Shown in pieces: positions 1-7,310 of a stretch of 64,000 bases of DNA. The stretch spans positions 1 through 64,000 of the forward strand of contig NZ_JBIFFV010000009.1 of NCBI RefSeq assembly GCF_043557345.1, written 5' to 3'. Each line of letters starts with the position of its first letter. The stretch's first letter is position 1. The stretch comes from Sulfitobacter sp043557345. Its GTDB lineage: Bacteria; Pseudomonadota; Alphaproteobacteria; Rhodobacterales; Rhodobacteraceae. The translations under genes were made by a program, and so were the position numbers. The notes under the pieces were generated by a model. The model worked only from the letters and a program-made list of their open reading frames with translations. It searched no databases and was not told the origin of the DNA.

Positions 1-438
1 GGGAAGGTAAACGTGACGTCACTGGTGGAGCGCGTCAGCCGCTATGCCGTCGTGATGCGTAATGAAGATCGCCAATCCAAACCGATCATGGAGTCCCTGA
101 TAAACGGGCTGGTTCCCCTGCCCGCCGACGCGCGCCAGTCGATCACCTTCGACCGCTGCACCGAGTTCTCGGCCTGGAAATATCTCAAGGCCGAGATCGG
201 AGCGGATGCCTGGTTCTGTGACCCGCAAGCGCCCTATCAGAAAGGCACTGTTGAAAATACGAACAATAGGCTGCGTCGATACCTGCCAAGATCAACCGCA
301 CCGACGGCGCTGACAAATCGATATTTGAAGTCGATTTGCCACCGCCTCAACGCAACGCCGCGCAAGTGCCTTGGCTACCGGACGCCCGCTGAGGTCTTTG
401 AAAGCAACCTGATGGAAATACAGAACCGGTTGGAGTAA
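1..438 (+). CDS. IS30-family transposase, C-terminal part (cut by window edge)
   Basis: C-terminal part of a DDE transposase. The frame is already open at base 1, so the N-terminal helix-turn-helix and the first catalytic Asp lie outside the window. Seen: the integrase core with the second Asp in ITFDRCTEF, the catalytic Glu in GTVENTNNRLRRYLP, and the typical IS30 ending HRLNATPRK..GYRTPAEVF. IS30 proteins normally have Gly after the DR pair (DRGTEF); here it is Cys (TGC), directly beside the catalytic Asp, which may impair activity. GGAACTGCACTTCAGCG, roughly 15 bases after the stop, could belong to the right terminal repeat, but the left end is not visible so this cannot be tested. The ygiC-like gene that follows has its own ribosome binding site and does not look interrupted. 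Confidence 0.9.
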   Translation, partial: GKVNVTSLVERVSRYAVVMRNEDRQSKPIMESLINGLVPLPADARQSITFDRCTEFSAWKYLKAEIGADAWFCDPQAPYQKGTVENTNNRLRRYLPRSTAPTALTNRYLKSICHRLNATPRKCLGYRTPAEVFESNLMEIQNRLE

Positions 439-560
439 AGCGACATATCAGGAACTGCACTTCAGCGTGAGTTCACATTGACGCGCCCAACCGCCGCCCC
501 CCTCTGGCCGCTCGCCCCAAAGCCGATTAGAAGCGAGGGCGAAACCGGGGGAGCGAACCG

Positions 561-1787
561 TTGCAAAAGATTACATTGCCCGAAAGACCCGACTGGCGCG
601 CCCATGCGCAAGAGGTCGGCTTTACCTTTGCCGATATGCACGGCGAACCCTATTGGGACGAAACCTCGGCCTATGCGTTCTCGCTCACCCAGATCGAGGA
701 TGACATCGAAGACCCTTCGACCGAGCTTCACGCCATGTGCCGCGAGGCCGTGGCCGAGATCATCGCCAGCGAAGAGCTGATGACCCGGCTTGCCATTCCA
801 GAGGCCCACCGTGACCGCGTGGCCGAAAGCTGGCGCCGGGGCGACCCTGAGATCTATGGCCGTTTCGATCTGGCCTATGACGGCACGCGCCCGGCCAAGC
901 TGTTGGAATATAACGCCGACACACCGACCTCGCTCTACGAAAGCGCGGCCTTTCAGTGGCAGTGGCTTGAAGACCAGTTGAAAGCGGGCGTATTGCCTGC
1001 GGGCGCGGATCAGTTCAACGGCATCCATGAGGCGCTGGTCGCCCGTTTTGGCGATGTCTTCGAGCAGGACAGCGATCTGCATTTCACCGCCGTGGCCGAC
1101 AATCCCGAAGACTACGGCACCGTCGAAGCCATGGGCTGGGCCGCACGCGAGGCGGGGCTGGGCGCGCATTACTGCGATCTCGACAAGATCGGGCTGAGCG
1201 ACGATGGCCATTTCCTTGACGATCAGGACCGCCGCATTGCCGTCCTGTTCAAACTCTACCCTTGGGAAGACCTGCTGCGCGACGACTACGCCGCCCATAT
1301 CCAAGGCTCGGGCTGCCTGTTTCTGGAGCCTGCGTGGAAAGCGCTTTTGTCAAACAAGGGCCTTCTGCCCGTGCTATGGCAGATGTTCGAAGGCCACCCC
1401 AATCTGCTGCCCGCGTTTTTCGAGGCCGATGTCGCCGAGGCACTTGCCGGGCGCGGCCCTGCCGCCCCCGCCTGCGCCGACGCCTTTGACCGGGCGGCGG
1501 CGGAACTGGCCGAGGCGCATGTGCGCAAGCCGATCCTCTCGCGCGAGGGGGCGTCGGTCACGATCCACCAGTCCGGCAAGGTGATCGAACAGTCGCAAAA
1601 CGCCCACTACGCCGAACATCCGCGCATCCTGCAGGCCTATGCCCCGCTGCCCACCTTCGACGGCTTCCGCCCGGTGATCGGCTCTTGGATCGTGGGCGAG
1701 ACCTGCGCGGGCATCGGCATCCGCGAAGACCGATCGCGCATCACGCAGGATTTGTCACGCTTCAAACCGCACTACATTCTGGCATAG
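561..1787 (+). CDS. ygiC: Glutathionylspermidine synthase-like ATP-grasp protein (YgiC family)
   Basis: 408 residues, close to the usual 380-410 of the YgiC/YjfC family, which matches the C-terminal synthetase half of E. coli glutathionylspermidine synthase without the amidase half. Visible family signatures: the opening ERPDWR..A.E.GF.F..M.GEPYW, the substrate/ATP region KLLEYNADTPTSLYE, and the C-terminal block SWIVGETCAGIGIRED ending in FKPHYIL. The start is TTG, chosen because GGGGGAG lies just upstream and the next residues align with the family N-terminus; no in-frame ATG fits. The in vivo substrate of YgiC-type proteins is not settled, so ATP-dependent amide ligation is inferred from family. 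It is followed 39 bases later by the ygiB-like gene, its usual partner, but in the opposite order to E. coli (ygiB-ygiC). Confidence 0.88.
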   Translation: MQKITLPERPDWRAHAQEVGFTFADMHGEPYWDETSAYAFSLTQIEDDIEDPSTELHAMCREAVAEIIASEELMTRLAIPEAHRDRVAESWRRGDPEIYGRFDLAYDGTRPAKLLEYNADTPTSLYESAAFQWQWLEDQLKAGVLPAGADQFNGIHEALVARFGDVFEQDSDLHFTAVADNPEDYGTVEAMGWAAREAGLGAHYCDLDKIGLSDDGHFLDDQDRRIAVLFKLYPWEDLLRDDYAAHIQGSGCLFLEPAWKALLSNKGLLPVLWQMFEGHPNLLPAFFEADVAEALAGRGPAAPACADAFDRAAAELAEAHVRKPILSREGASVTIHQSGKVIEQSQNAHYAEHPRILQAYAPLPTFDGFRPVIGSWIVGETCAGIGIREDRSRITQDLSRFKPHYILA

Positions 1788-1826
1788 CCCACCGCTCCGC
1801 CGCCTCTTGGCAGAAAGACGACCATC

Positions 1827-2405
1827 ATGACCAAACGCTCGAAACGGGTTTCCATCGCCATCGTCGGCGCCGCCGCCTTCACCCTTGCTGGCTGCGAGGA
1901 GGAAAAGGTCGACGCCGCCGCCTTCCCCGACCTGCAAAGCTGTCTTGCCGATGCCGCCCGTGGCGGGATGTACAGCGAGCAGGAATGCGAAACCGCCTTT
2001 GACGCGGCGCAAACCCTCCATGTGGAATCCGCCCCGCGCTACGACAGTCTTGAGGTCTGCGAAGAGCAGCATGGCGCTGGCGCCTGCGGCTCGGAAGAGG
2101 CGGCGACCCAAGGCGGATCGGGTGGCATATTTATGCCCCTGCTGGCGGGCTATCTGATCGGCAATATGATGAGCAACCGCGCCGGCATGGCGGCGGCACA
2201 GCCGCTTTACAAAACCTCCGATGGACGCTTCACCAACGCCGCGCGCTCCAGCACCTATTCGACCAATCGCGGCGCGGCCAAGCTCAGCACCTCGCAATTC
2301 ACCCGCCCCAGCACCACCATCGGCAAAACCCCGATGACCCGCGCCACCGCCGCGTCGCGCGGCGGCTTTGGCCGGGCGGGCGGATCGCGCGGCTTTGGTG
2401 GCTGA
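1827..2405 (+). CDS. ygiB: DUF1190 lipoprotein (YgiB family)
   Basis: 192-residue predicted lipoprotein. Residues 1-23 are a basic, hydrophobic signal ending in the lipobox LAGC. The body has the DUF1190 pattern: short Cys-containing repeats (LQSC, EQECETAF, EVCEEQHG.GAC) whose Cys may pair in the periplasm, a central hydrophobic IFMPLLAGYLIGNMMS helix, a C-terminal low-complexity Ser/Thr/Arg tail, and the family ending RGGFGR. Function is unknown in the family. Constant co-occurrence with YgiC suggests an envelope-linked pair, possibly around polyamine or glutathione-like conjugates (inference). Probably the last gene of a two-gene operon; the next gene is convergent. Confidence 0.85.
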   Translation: MTKRSKRVSIAIVGAAAFTLAGCEEEKVDAAAFPDLQSCLADAARGGMYSEQECETAFDAAQTLHVESAPRYDSLEVCEEQHGAGACGSEEAATQGGSGGIFMPLLAGYLIGNMMSNRAGMAAAQPLYKTSDGRFTNAARSSTYSTNRGAAKLSTSQFTRPSTTIGKTPMTRATAASRGGFGRAGGSRGFGG

Positions 2406-2419
2406 TCGGCGCTGACGCC

Positions 2420-2578
2420 TTACTTGCGGCGCAGCACCGCCGCGGCAAGGATCACGATCGCCAGCGACAGCATCGCCACCGCCCAAAAGGGATCGGTGCC
2501 ATGGGGATGCACATGCGCGCCCTCATGCGCCGCCAACGGTGCGGCAAAGGTGGCGAAGGCAACTGTCAGTTTCTTCAT
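2420..2578 (-). CDS. Small His-rich single-pass membrane protein
   Basis: A 52-codon gene not found by length-limited gene calling. Support: a near-perfect Shine-Dalgarno AAGGAG six bases before the ATG, a stop just 14 bases beyond the convergent ygiB stop, and a protein-like composition. Layout: signal-like N-terminus (MKKLTVAFATFAAPLAA), a His-rich exposed segment HEGAHVHPHGTDP (five His in about ten residues), one transmembrane helix (FWAVAMLSLAIVILAAAVL) and a basic end LRRK. Same architecture as the small protein inside the urease operon at 31494-31691 (signal, H..HxHG, one helix, LRR..K). The His cluster suggests binding of Ni, Zn or Cu at the membrane surface (inference). No named family recognised. 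Confidence 0.75.
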   Translation of the reverse strand: MKKLTVAFATFAAPLAAHEGAHVHPHGTDPFWAVAMLSLAIVILAAAVLRRK

Positions 2579-2616
2579 CTTAATCTCCTTAATCTATGAC
2601 GGCGGCCCCGAGGCCG

Positions 2617-3444
2617 TTAGGCCAGCCCCAGGATCTCACGCGCCTGCTGCGGGGTGGCGACGGGGCGACCGGCTTGGGCGCAAATCTCGGCCGCGCGGGT
2701 CACGAGGGCGGCATTGGAGGGGGCGAGGGTCTGTTTGTCCAGCCGGATATTATCCTCCAGCCCCGTGCGCAGATGGCCCCCCGCGGCGGCGCACCACGCG
2801 TTCAGCTCGGCCTGATGCCGCCCGATCCCGGCGGCGCACCAAGGGATATCGCCGAACAGCCGTTTGACGGTTTTGATATAGAAATCAAAAACCTCCCGAT
2901 CCGCTGGCATGGCGTTTTTCACGCCCATGACGAATTGGATATAGGGCCGTGCCGGGATCTTGCCCGCCTCGGCCATCGCCTTGGCCTGTAGAATGTGGCT
3001 GAGATCAAAGACCTCGATCTCGGGCAGCACGCTATAGGTCATCATCTCGCCTGCCAGCCAATCGACAAGCTCGGGCGGGTTCTCATAGACGCGGTTGGGA
3101 AAGTTGTTCGAGCCCACCGAAAGCGAGGCCATGTCGGGCCGCAGCGGCAGCATCCCGCCCCGGTTCCGCCCCGCGCCCGAACGCCCGCCGGTAGAGAATT
3201 GCACGATCATGCCGGGGCAGTGGTCACGCAGCCCCTCTTGCAGCCGCGCAAAACGGTCGGAGTCCGCCGTGGGGGTGCCATCGGCGGTGCGCACATGGGC
3301 ATGGCAGATCGTCGCCCCGGCCTCAAAGGCGGCATGGGTGCTTTCGATCTGTTCGCTGATGTCGATCGGCACCACCGGGTTGTCGGCCTTGGTCGGCAGC
3401 GATCCGGTGATGGCCACGCAGATGATGGCTGGGTTATCGGTCAT
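2617..3444 (-). CDS. Beta-keto acid cleavage enzyme (BKACE, DUF849)
   Basis: 275-residue TIM-barrel enzyme of the BKACE family, founded by 3-keto-5-aminohexanoate cleavage enzyme Kce. These enzymes condense a beta-keto acid with acetyl-CoA to give acetoacetate and a new acyl-CoA. Expected Zn ligands are present: His48 and His50 in ICHAHVR, and Glu230 in TGLEDNIR; other family marks are QFSTGGRSG and the N-terminal AITGS. ATG start has GAGGA five bases upstream. It lies 24 bases after a 3-hydroxyacyl-CoA-dehydrogenase-like gene on the same strand, an arrangement suggesting oxidation of a 3-hydroxy acid to the 3-keto acid that this enzyme cleaves. Carnitine-type degradation uses the same pair of folds, but substrate cannot be read from sequence. 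Confidence 0.9.
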   Translation of the reverse strand: MTDNPAIICVAITGSLPTKADNPVVPIDISEQIESTHAAFEAGATICHAHVRTADGTPTADSDRFARLQEGLRDHCPGMIVQFSTGGRSGAGRNRGGMLPLRPDMASLSVGSNNFPNRVYENPPELVDWLAGEMMTYSVLPEIEVFDLSHILQAKAMAEAGKIPARPYIQFVMGVKNAMPADREVFDFYIKTVKRLFGDIPWCAAGIGRHQAELNAWCAAAGGHLRTGLEDNIRLDKQTLAPSNAALVTRAAEICAQAGRPVATPQQAREILGLA

Positions 3445-3468
3445 GGGTGTCCTCGGCTTTCTGGAAAA

Positions 3469-4332
3469 TCAATCGGCGCTGTCGCGGGCAAGGGCGATGA
3501 CATGGCGCAGCGCGGCTTCCGCCGCCGTGCTATCGCCTTCCTCGGGCCAGTCGTAGAAACCCTTGCCGCTGCGTTTGCCAAGATGCCCCCGCTCGACCAA
3601 AGCGGTGAGGCTGGGAGAGGGATCATGCCGGTCGCAAAGGTCCGGGTAGAGGTATTCGGCGATGCTCAGATGGGTGCCCAGCCCGTTCAGGTCGCGCTGG
3701 CGGAAGGGGCCGGAAAGCGCCATGCGCACGCCGACGGACCATTGCACGATCTCGTCGATCTCCGCCGGGCTGGCAACCCCTTGGTCCACCAGATGCAGGC
3801 ATTCGCGCATGATGGCATGTTGAATGCGATTGGCCACGAAACCGGGCGGCGCGTGATCCAGCCGCACGGGCCGCCGGTCCAACCCGCGCAGCAGGGTCAT
3901 GACCTCGGCGCAAAGCCCCTCGGGCGCGTCCGGGCTGGCGACGACTTCGACGGCGGGGATCACATCGCCGGGGTTGAAGAAATGCGTGATCACGGCGCGT
4001 TCGGGCCGGGCCATATCCGCCGTCATCTCTTCCAACCTCAGGCCAGAGGTGTTCGACAAGATCGGCGCGCCCTCCGGCACGGCCCCCTCCAAAGCGGCAA
4101 GGACGTGGCGCTTGAGCGCGAGGTCTTCCGGCACGCATTCCAATGCGAGATCGGCCTGCCCTGCCTCCTCCAACGCGGCGCAGGCGGTCGCCCCCGGAAC
4201 CGTGGCCAAAAATGCCTCCCGCGCGGCCTTGGTCGGGTCGACCGCTTGGACCGTCCAACCGTGCTGACCAAAGAGCCTGCCGATGGATTGGCCCATCGTG
4301 CCCGCCCCCACGATGATGATGCCTTTGGCCAT
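3469..4332 (-). CDS. 3-hydroxyacyl-CoA dehydrogenase family protein
   Basis: 287 residues, the size of a stand-alone 3-hydroxybutyryl-CoA-type dehydrogenase. N-terminal NAD-binding Rossmann motif VGAGTMG (residues 8-14); catalytic region with NTSG (Ser96), THFFNP (His117) and Glu129 in AVEVV; C-terminal 3HCDH domain with PGFVANRI, GPFRQRDLNGL and the ending GKRSGKGFYDW. Catalytic residues of the family are conserved, so it is probably active. The neighbouring BKACE makes a non-CoA beta-hydroxy acid (as in L-carnitine dehydrogenase, same superfamily) a plausible substrate (inference). First gene of a two-gene minus-strand operon; it diverges from an SDR gene across an 87-base spacer that holds a long palindrome. 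Confidence 0.88.
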   Translation of the reverse strand: MAKGIIIVGAGTMGQSIGRLFGQHGWTVQAVDPTKAAREAFLATVPGATACAALEEAGQADLALECVPEDLALKRHVLAALEGAVPEGAPILSNTSGLRLEEMTADMARPERAVITHFFNPGDVIPAVEVVASPDAPEGLCAEVMTLLRGLDRRPVRLDHAPPGFVANRIQHAIMRECLHLVDQGVASPAEIDEIVQWSVGVRMALSGPFRQRDLNGLGTHLSIAEYLYPDLCDRHDPSPSLTALVERGHLGKRSGKGFYDWPEEGDSTAAEAALRHVIALARDSAD

Positions 4333-4354
4333 ATGATCCCCCTCCCGGATATCA

Positions 4355-4395
4355 GCTGTTTACTTATCACCAGTGCACGGTGATAAGTAAACAGC
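4355..4395. promoter_or_regulatory. 17-bp-arm palindrome in divergent promoter (operator candidate)
   Basis: Perfect inverted repeat GCTGTTTACTTATCACC, spacer AGTGCAC, then its exact complement. It sits between the divergent dehydrogenase and SDR genes, and its core GGTGATAAGTAA recurs as GGTGATAAGCAA upstream of the lysR gene at 6098. There is no T-run, and a terminator is not expected between divergent starts, so an operator for the nearby LysR protein is the likeliest reading. Confidence 0.6.
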
Positions 4396-4419
4396 GAATA
4401 GAAAAAAGGATGCCGCCCC

Positions 4420-5145
4420 GTGACCCAAGACCTCTCTCCGCGCCATGCGCTCGTCACCGGCGGCGCGCGCAACATCGGCCTTGGCATCGCGCGCAGGCTG
4501 CGCGAGGACGGTTGGCGTGTTTTTGTGTTGGATATCGAAGAGCCCGAAGACCCCGCGCTTCGGGCGGATGCGGAGCGGGTGGATCTGACGGACATCGCGG
4601 CGACCACGGCGGCGCTCCAACAGATCCTCGCGCAAGGGCCGGTCACCTGTCTGGTCAATAACGTCGGCATCGTGAAACCCGCATCTTTCGACGCTGTCGC
4701 CCTCGACGATTTCGACCCCATCATGCATCTGAACCTGCGGCCCAGCATTCTGGCGGCGAAACTGGTCGTGCCGGGCATGCGCGCGGGGGGCGGTGGCCGG
4801 ATCGTGATGAACACCAGCCGCGTGACCAAGGGCAAGATCGACCGTACGCTCTATTCCGCGACCAAGGGCGCGATCCAGTCGATGGCGCGGACTTGGGCGC
4901 TGGAACTGGCGCGTGACGGGATCACCGTGAACTGCGTCGCCCCCGGCCCCATCGCCACCACCGCCTTTTGGGAGAACAACCCCGAAGACGCGCCGGAAAC
5001 CCGTGCCATCGTCGATGCGGTGCCGGTTGGCCGGATGGGAACGCCGCAAGATGTGGCGCAGGCGGTGTCCTTCTTTGCCGATCCGCGCAGCAGCTTTATC
5101 ACCGGGCAGACGGTCTTTGTCTGTGGCGGCACGGCGGTCGGGTAA
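4420..5145 (+). CDS. SDR-family NAD(P)-dependent oxidoreductase
   Basis: 241-residue classical short-chain dehydrogenase. Seen: cofactor motif TGGARNIGLG (residues 13-22), NNVG at 80-83, catalytic Ser133 in NTSR, and Tyr145/Lys149 in YSATKGA, followed by VNCVAPGPIATT and the C-terminal FITGQTVFVCGG. Length is typical of FabG-like SDRs. GTG start, with AAGGA about ten bases upstream; no better in-frame start. It diverges from the 3-hydroxyacyl-CoA dehydrogenase/BKACE pair and shares its palindromic spacer, so it probably acts in the same pathway, for instance interconverting an alcohol and a ketone. Its stop is directly abutted by the stop of the convergent lysR gene, with no base between. Confidence 0.87.
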   Translation: MTQDLSPRHALVTGGARNIGLGIARRLREDGWRVFVLDIEEPEDPALRADAERVDLTDIAATTAALQQILAQGPVTCLVNNVGIVKPASFDAVALDDFDPIMHLNLRPSILAAKLVVPGMRAGGGGRIVMNTSRVTKGKIDRTLYSATKGAIQSMARTWALELARDGITVNCVAPGPIATTAFWENNPEDAPETRAIVDAVPVGRMGTPQDVAQAVSFFADPRSSFITGQTVFVCGGTAVG

Positions 5146-6054
5146 TCAGCCCCCGGGCGCGAGGGCCGCAAGCAGCCGACGCAGGACCGGATTGCGCGCA
5201 TCGCGCAGATAGGCCAGCCCGATCCGGCTTTGCACCTTGGCGTCGCGGATTGGCAGGAAGGACACGCCCGCATCCTTCATCCGCGCGGCGGAGGCGGGGA
5301 CGAATGCCACCCCCAGACCCGCCGAGACGAAATTCACGATGGCGGTGAACTGCGGCGCACGATGGGCCACGCGGGGGGCGAAACCGGCATCGGCGCAGAG
5401 TTGATAGGCGCAGGCGGCAAAGCCCATGTCGGGGCCAAGGTGGCTGAAGATGAAACTCTCCTCGCGCAGCGCCGCCATGGCGACCGAAGGCACCTCGGCA
5501 AGGCGATGGTCAGGCGGCACGGCCAGCAGGATATCCTCGGTATGAACCGTGCGGGTGGCCAAATCCTCCGGCACGCCGGAAAGCGGCAGCCGCACGAAGC
5601 CCGCGTCGAGCCTGCCCGCCACGATCTCGGCGATTTGCAGGTCCATATCCAACTCCCGCAGGATCAGATCCACCTCTGCCGCGCCCGCGCGCAATTCGCG
5701 CAGGAGCCGCCCGAGAATCCCCGCGTAGGAGGCCGAGCCGACATAGGCCAATTCGATCCGCCCGCGCTGGCCGCTGCGCGCCGCTTCGGCCAGCGCTTCC
5801 ACCCGGCGGGCCTGTTGCAGCAGCGCGCGGGCCTCGGGCAGCAGCGCCTTGCCGAAGTCGGTCAGCATCACCCGGCGGCGGTTGCGGTCAAAGAGAAGCT
5901 CACCGCCAAAGGCGGTTTCGAGATGTTTCAGCTGTTGCGTCAGCGCCGGTTGCGCCACGCCGAGCGCGGTTGCCGCTTGACCGAAATGCAGCGTTTCCGC
6001 GATGGCAACGAAGACCTCATATTGGCGCAGCGTGGCGGTGAGTGGCGTTTTCAT
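5146..6054 (-). CDS. LysR-family transcriptional regulator
   Basis: 302 residues. N-terminal winged helix-turn-helix (about residues 8-66: LRQYEVFVAIAETLHFGQAA, VAQPALTQQLKHLE, RRVMLTDFGKALLPEA) followed by the periplasmic-binding-like effector domain from about residue 95 (GRIELAYVGSASYAGILGRL...). The effector-domain start and the GLGVAFVPAS region resemble LysR proteins that control aromatic or organic acid catabolism (BenM/CatM-like); the ligand is not predictable. It lies next to the BKACE/dehydrogenase/SDR block. A GGTGAT-N11-ATCACC dyad with the LysR T-N11-A pattern lies 44-66 bases upstream of its start, indicating autoregulation, and a related palindrome lies between the putative target operons. 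Confidence 0.9.
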   Translation of the reverse strand: MKTPLTATLRQYEVFVAIAETLHFGQAATALGVAQPALTQQLKHLETAFGGELLFDRNRRRVMLTDFGKALLPEARALLQQARRVEALAEAARSGQRGRIELAYVGSASYAGILGRLLRELRAGAAEVDLILRELDMDLQIAEIVAGRLDAGFVRLPLSGVPEDLATRTVHTEDILLAVPPDHRLAEVPSVAMAALREESFIFSHLGPDMGFAACAYQLCADAGFAPRVAHRAPQFTAIVNFVSAGLGVAFVPASAARMKDAGVSFLPIRDAKVQSRIGLAYLRDARNPVLRRLLAALAPGG

Positions 6055-6097
6055 GCGGCCCCCTGAACTGACGTCAGAGGGTTTTCACACGCGCGCC

Positions 6098-6120
6098 GGT
6101 GATAAGCAAGTTAGATCACC
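6098..6120. promoter_or_regulatory. LysR-type T-N11-A dyad upstream of lysR
   Basis: GGTGAT, eleven bases (AAGCAAGTTAG), then ATCACC: perfect six-base arms and the T-N11-A geometry typical of LysR binding sites. The left part GGTGATAAGCAA matches GGTGATAAGTAA in the 4355-4395 palindrome at 11 of 12 positions, linking the two as sites for one regulator. Confidence 0.55.
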
Positions 6121-6128
6121 GACCCACC

Positions 6129-7310
6129 CTACCCCTCCGCCGCGCGGGCGCGGCTGCGGCGGGCGTGCAGGGTCTCGGCCTCGGCCAGATCGTCGCTTTC
6201 GACCTTGATCGTCTCATGCCCGGCCGGGCGCATCGCACGTTTGCGCCGAAGCGGGCCGCTGTCATCGTTTTCCCGGGGGAGGATCAACCGGTCGACCAAA
6301 GTGCGGCGGAGGCCGAGGGTCGAGGTCAGATCAAAGACCCGCGCCGCGACCGCCTCAGCCTCTTGCGGCTGCACCAGCAATTCCAGCCGCGTGACGGGGC
6401 GGGATTTCTTGCCCTGCCCGCTGAGCATCATGAGATCGACCACACCCACCATGGCGCGCAGCCGGTCCACCGCCGCGCCCAGTTCTTCGCCCGTCATGTC
6501 ATCGATATCGCAGGCGAATTGCACAAGACTGTCCTGCGCGATGCCAGCCTTGGCGGTGTCAAAGACGCTGACCCGCAGGATATTCGGCAGCCCTTTCATC
6601 ACCCGCATCCCCGCGCCCGAGCCAGTACAGCGCAGCCGCCCCGGTGGGCGGCTGGCGATGGGGCCACCGCCGGTGAGATGGGCAAGGATCGCGGCCCCCG
6701 TGGGTGTCACCCGCTCGCCCGGCACACCGTCGTCATGCCAGTCATAGCCTTGCAAGATCAGCGCCGTGGCGGGCGCGGGCACCGGCAGTTTGCCATGCGC
6801 CGTCTCGACCAGCCCGCCGCCAAGAGGCAGCGGCGCGAGCGAGACGGTCGCCCCCGCCAACGCGGCGCAGATGCTGCCCGCGGCGGTCACATCCATCAGC
6901 GCGTCCCAATCCGCGATCTCGTGAAAATGCACCCGGTCGATAGGGATGTCATGCACCTGCGCTTCGGCCTCGGCAATCCGGTGGAGGATCGCGCAGGCGG
7001 CCTCCGCCGTGCCCTCGTACAGCGGCGCGTTCTCTAGCAAGTCACGCATGGCGCGATAGGTCGTCTCGGCCCCGTGCCGCCTGCCGGCGTCGGGTGCTGT
7101 CAGCACCAGTTCAAACCGCCGCGAGGTAATGCCCGAGGCGACATGTTCGCTCAGTTCCGCATGGCCCACTTCGGCGGGGAGCACGGCGGCGACATCGGCC
7201 AAGGCGCGCTCGGCCAGATCGGGGAAGGCATGCAGCATTGCCGCGATGAACATATCCCCCGCCGCCCCGCCTACGGGGTCGAGGTGTAGATGAAGCCCCT
7301 GCCCCCGCAT
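6129..7310 (-). CDS. larC: Nickel-pincer cofactor biosynthesis protein LarC
   Basis: 393-residue LarC (formerly DUF111), the CTP-dependent cyclometallase that inserts nickel into the pyridinium bisthiocarboxylate nucleotide to give the NPN cofactor. Hallmarks: LDPVGGAAGDMFIAAML near the N-terminus, HFHEIADWDALMDVTAAG, the glycine-rich LPLGGGLVETAHGKLPVPAPA, ERVTPTGAAILAHL, and the C-terminal domain with DIDDMTGE and KKSRPVTRLELL. In several lactic acid bacteria larC is split into larC1/C2 by a programmed frameshift; here it is one uninterrupted frame. Start placed at the ATG that forms TGATG with the stop of the upstream larA-like gene (GGAGGGG five bases before) rather than six codons earlier. 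Confidence 0.93.
   Translation of the reverse strand: MRGQGLHLHLDPVGGAAGDMFIAAMLHAFPDLAERALADVAAVLPAEVGHAELSEHVASGITSRRFELVLTAPDAGRRHGAETTYRAMRDLLENAPLYEGTAEAACAILHRIAEAEAQVHDIPIDRVHFHEIADWDALMDVTAAGSICAALAGATVSLAPLPLGGGLVETAHGKLPVPAPATALILQGYDWHDDGVPGERVTPTGAAILAHLTGGGPIASRPPGRLRCTGSGAGMRVMKGLPNILRVSVFDTAKAGIAQDSLVQFACDIDDMTGEELGAAVDRLRAMVGVVDLMMLSGQGKKSRPVTRLELLVQPQEAEAVAARVFDLTSTLGLRRTLVDRLILPRENDDSGPLRRKRAMRPAGHETIKVESDDLAEAETLHARRSRARAAEG

Noticed and set aside
6129..7310. larC1/larC2 programmed frameshift
   Set aside because: The frame is continuous through both LarC domains.
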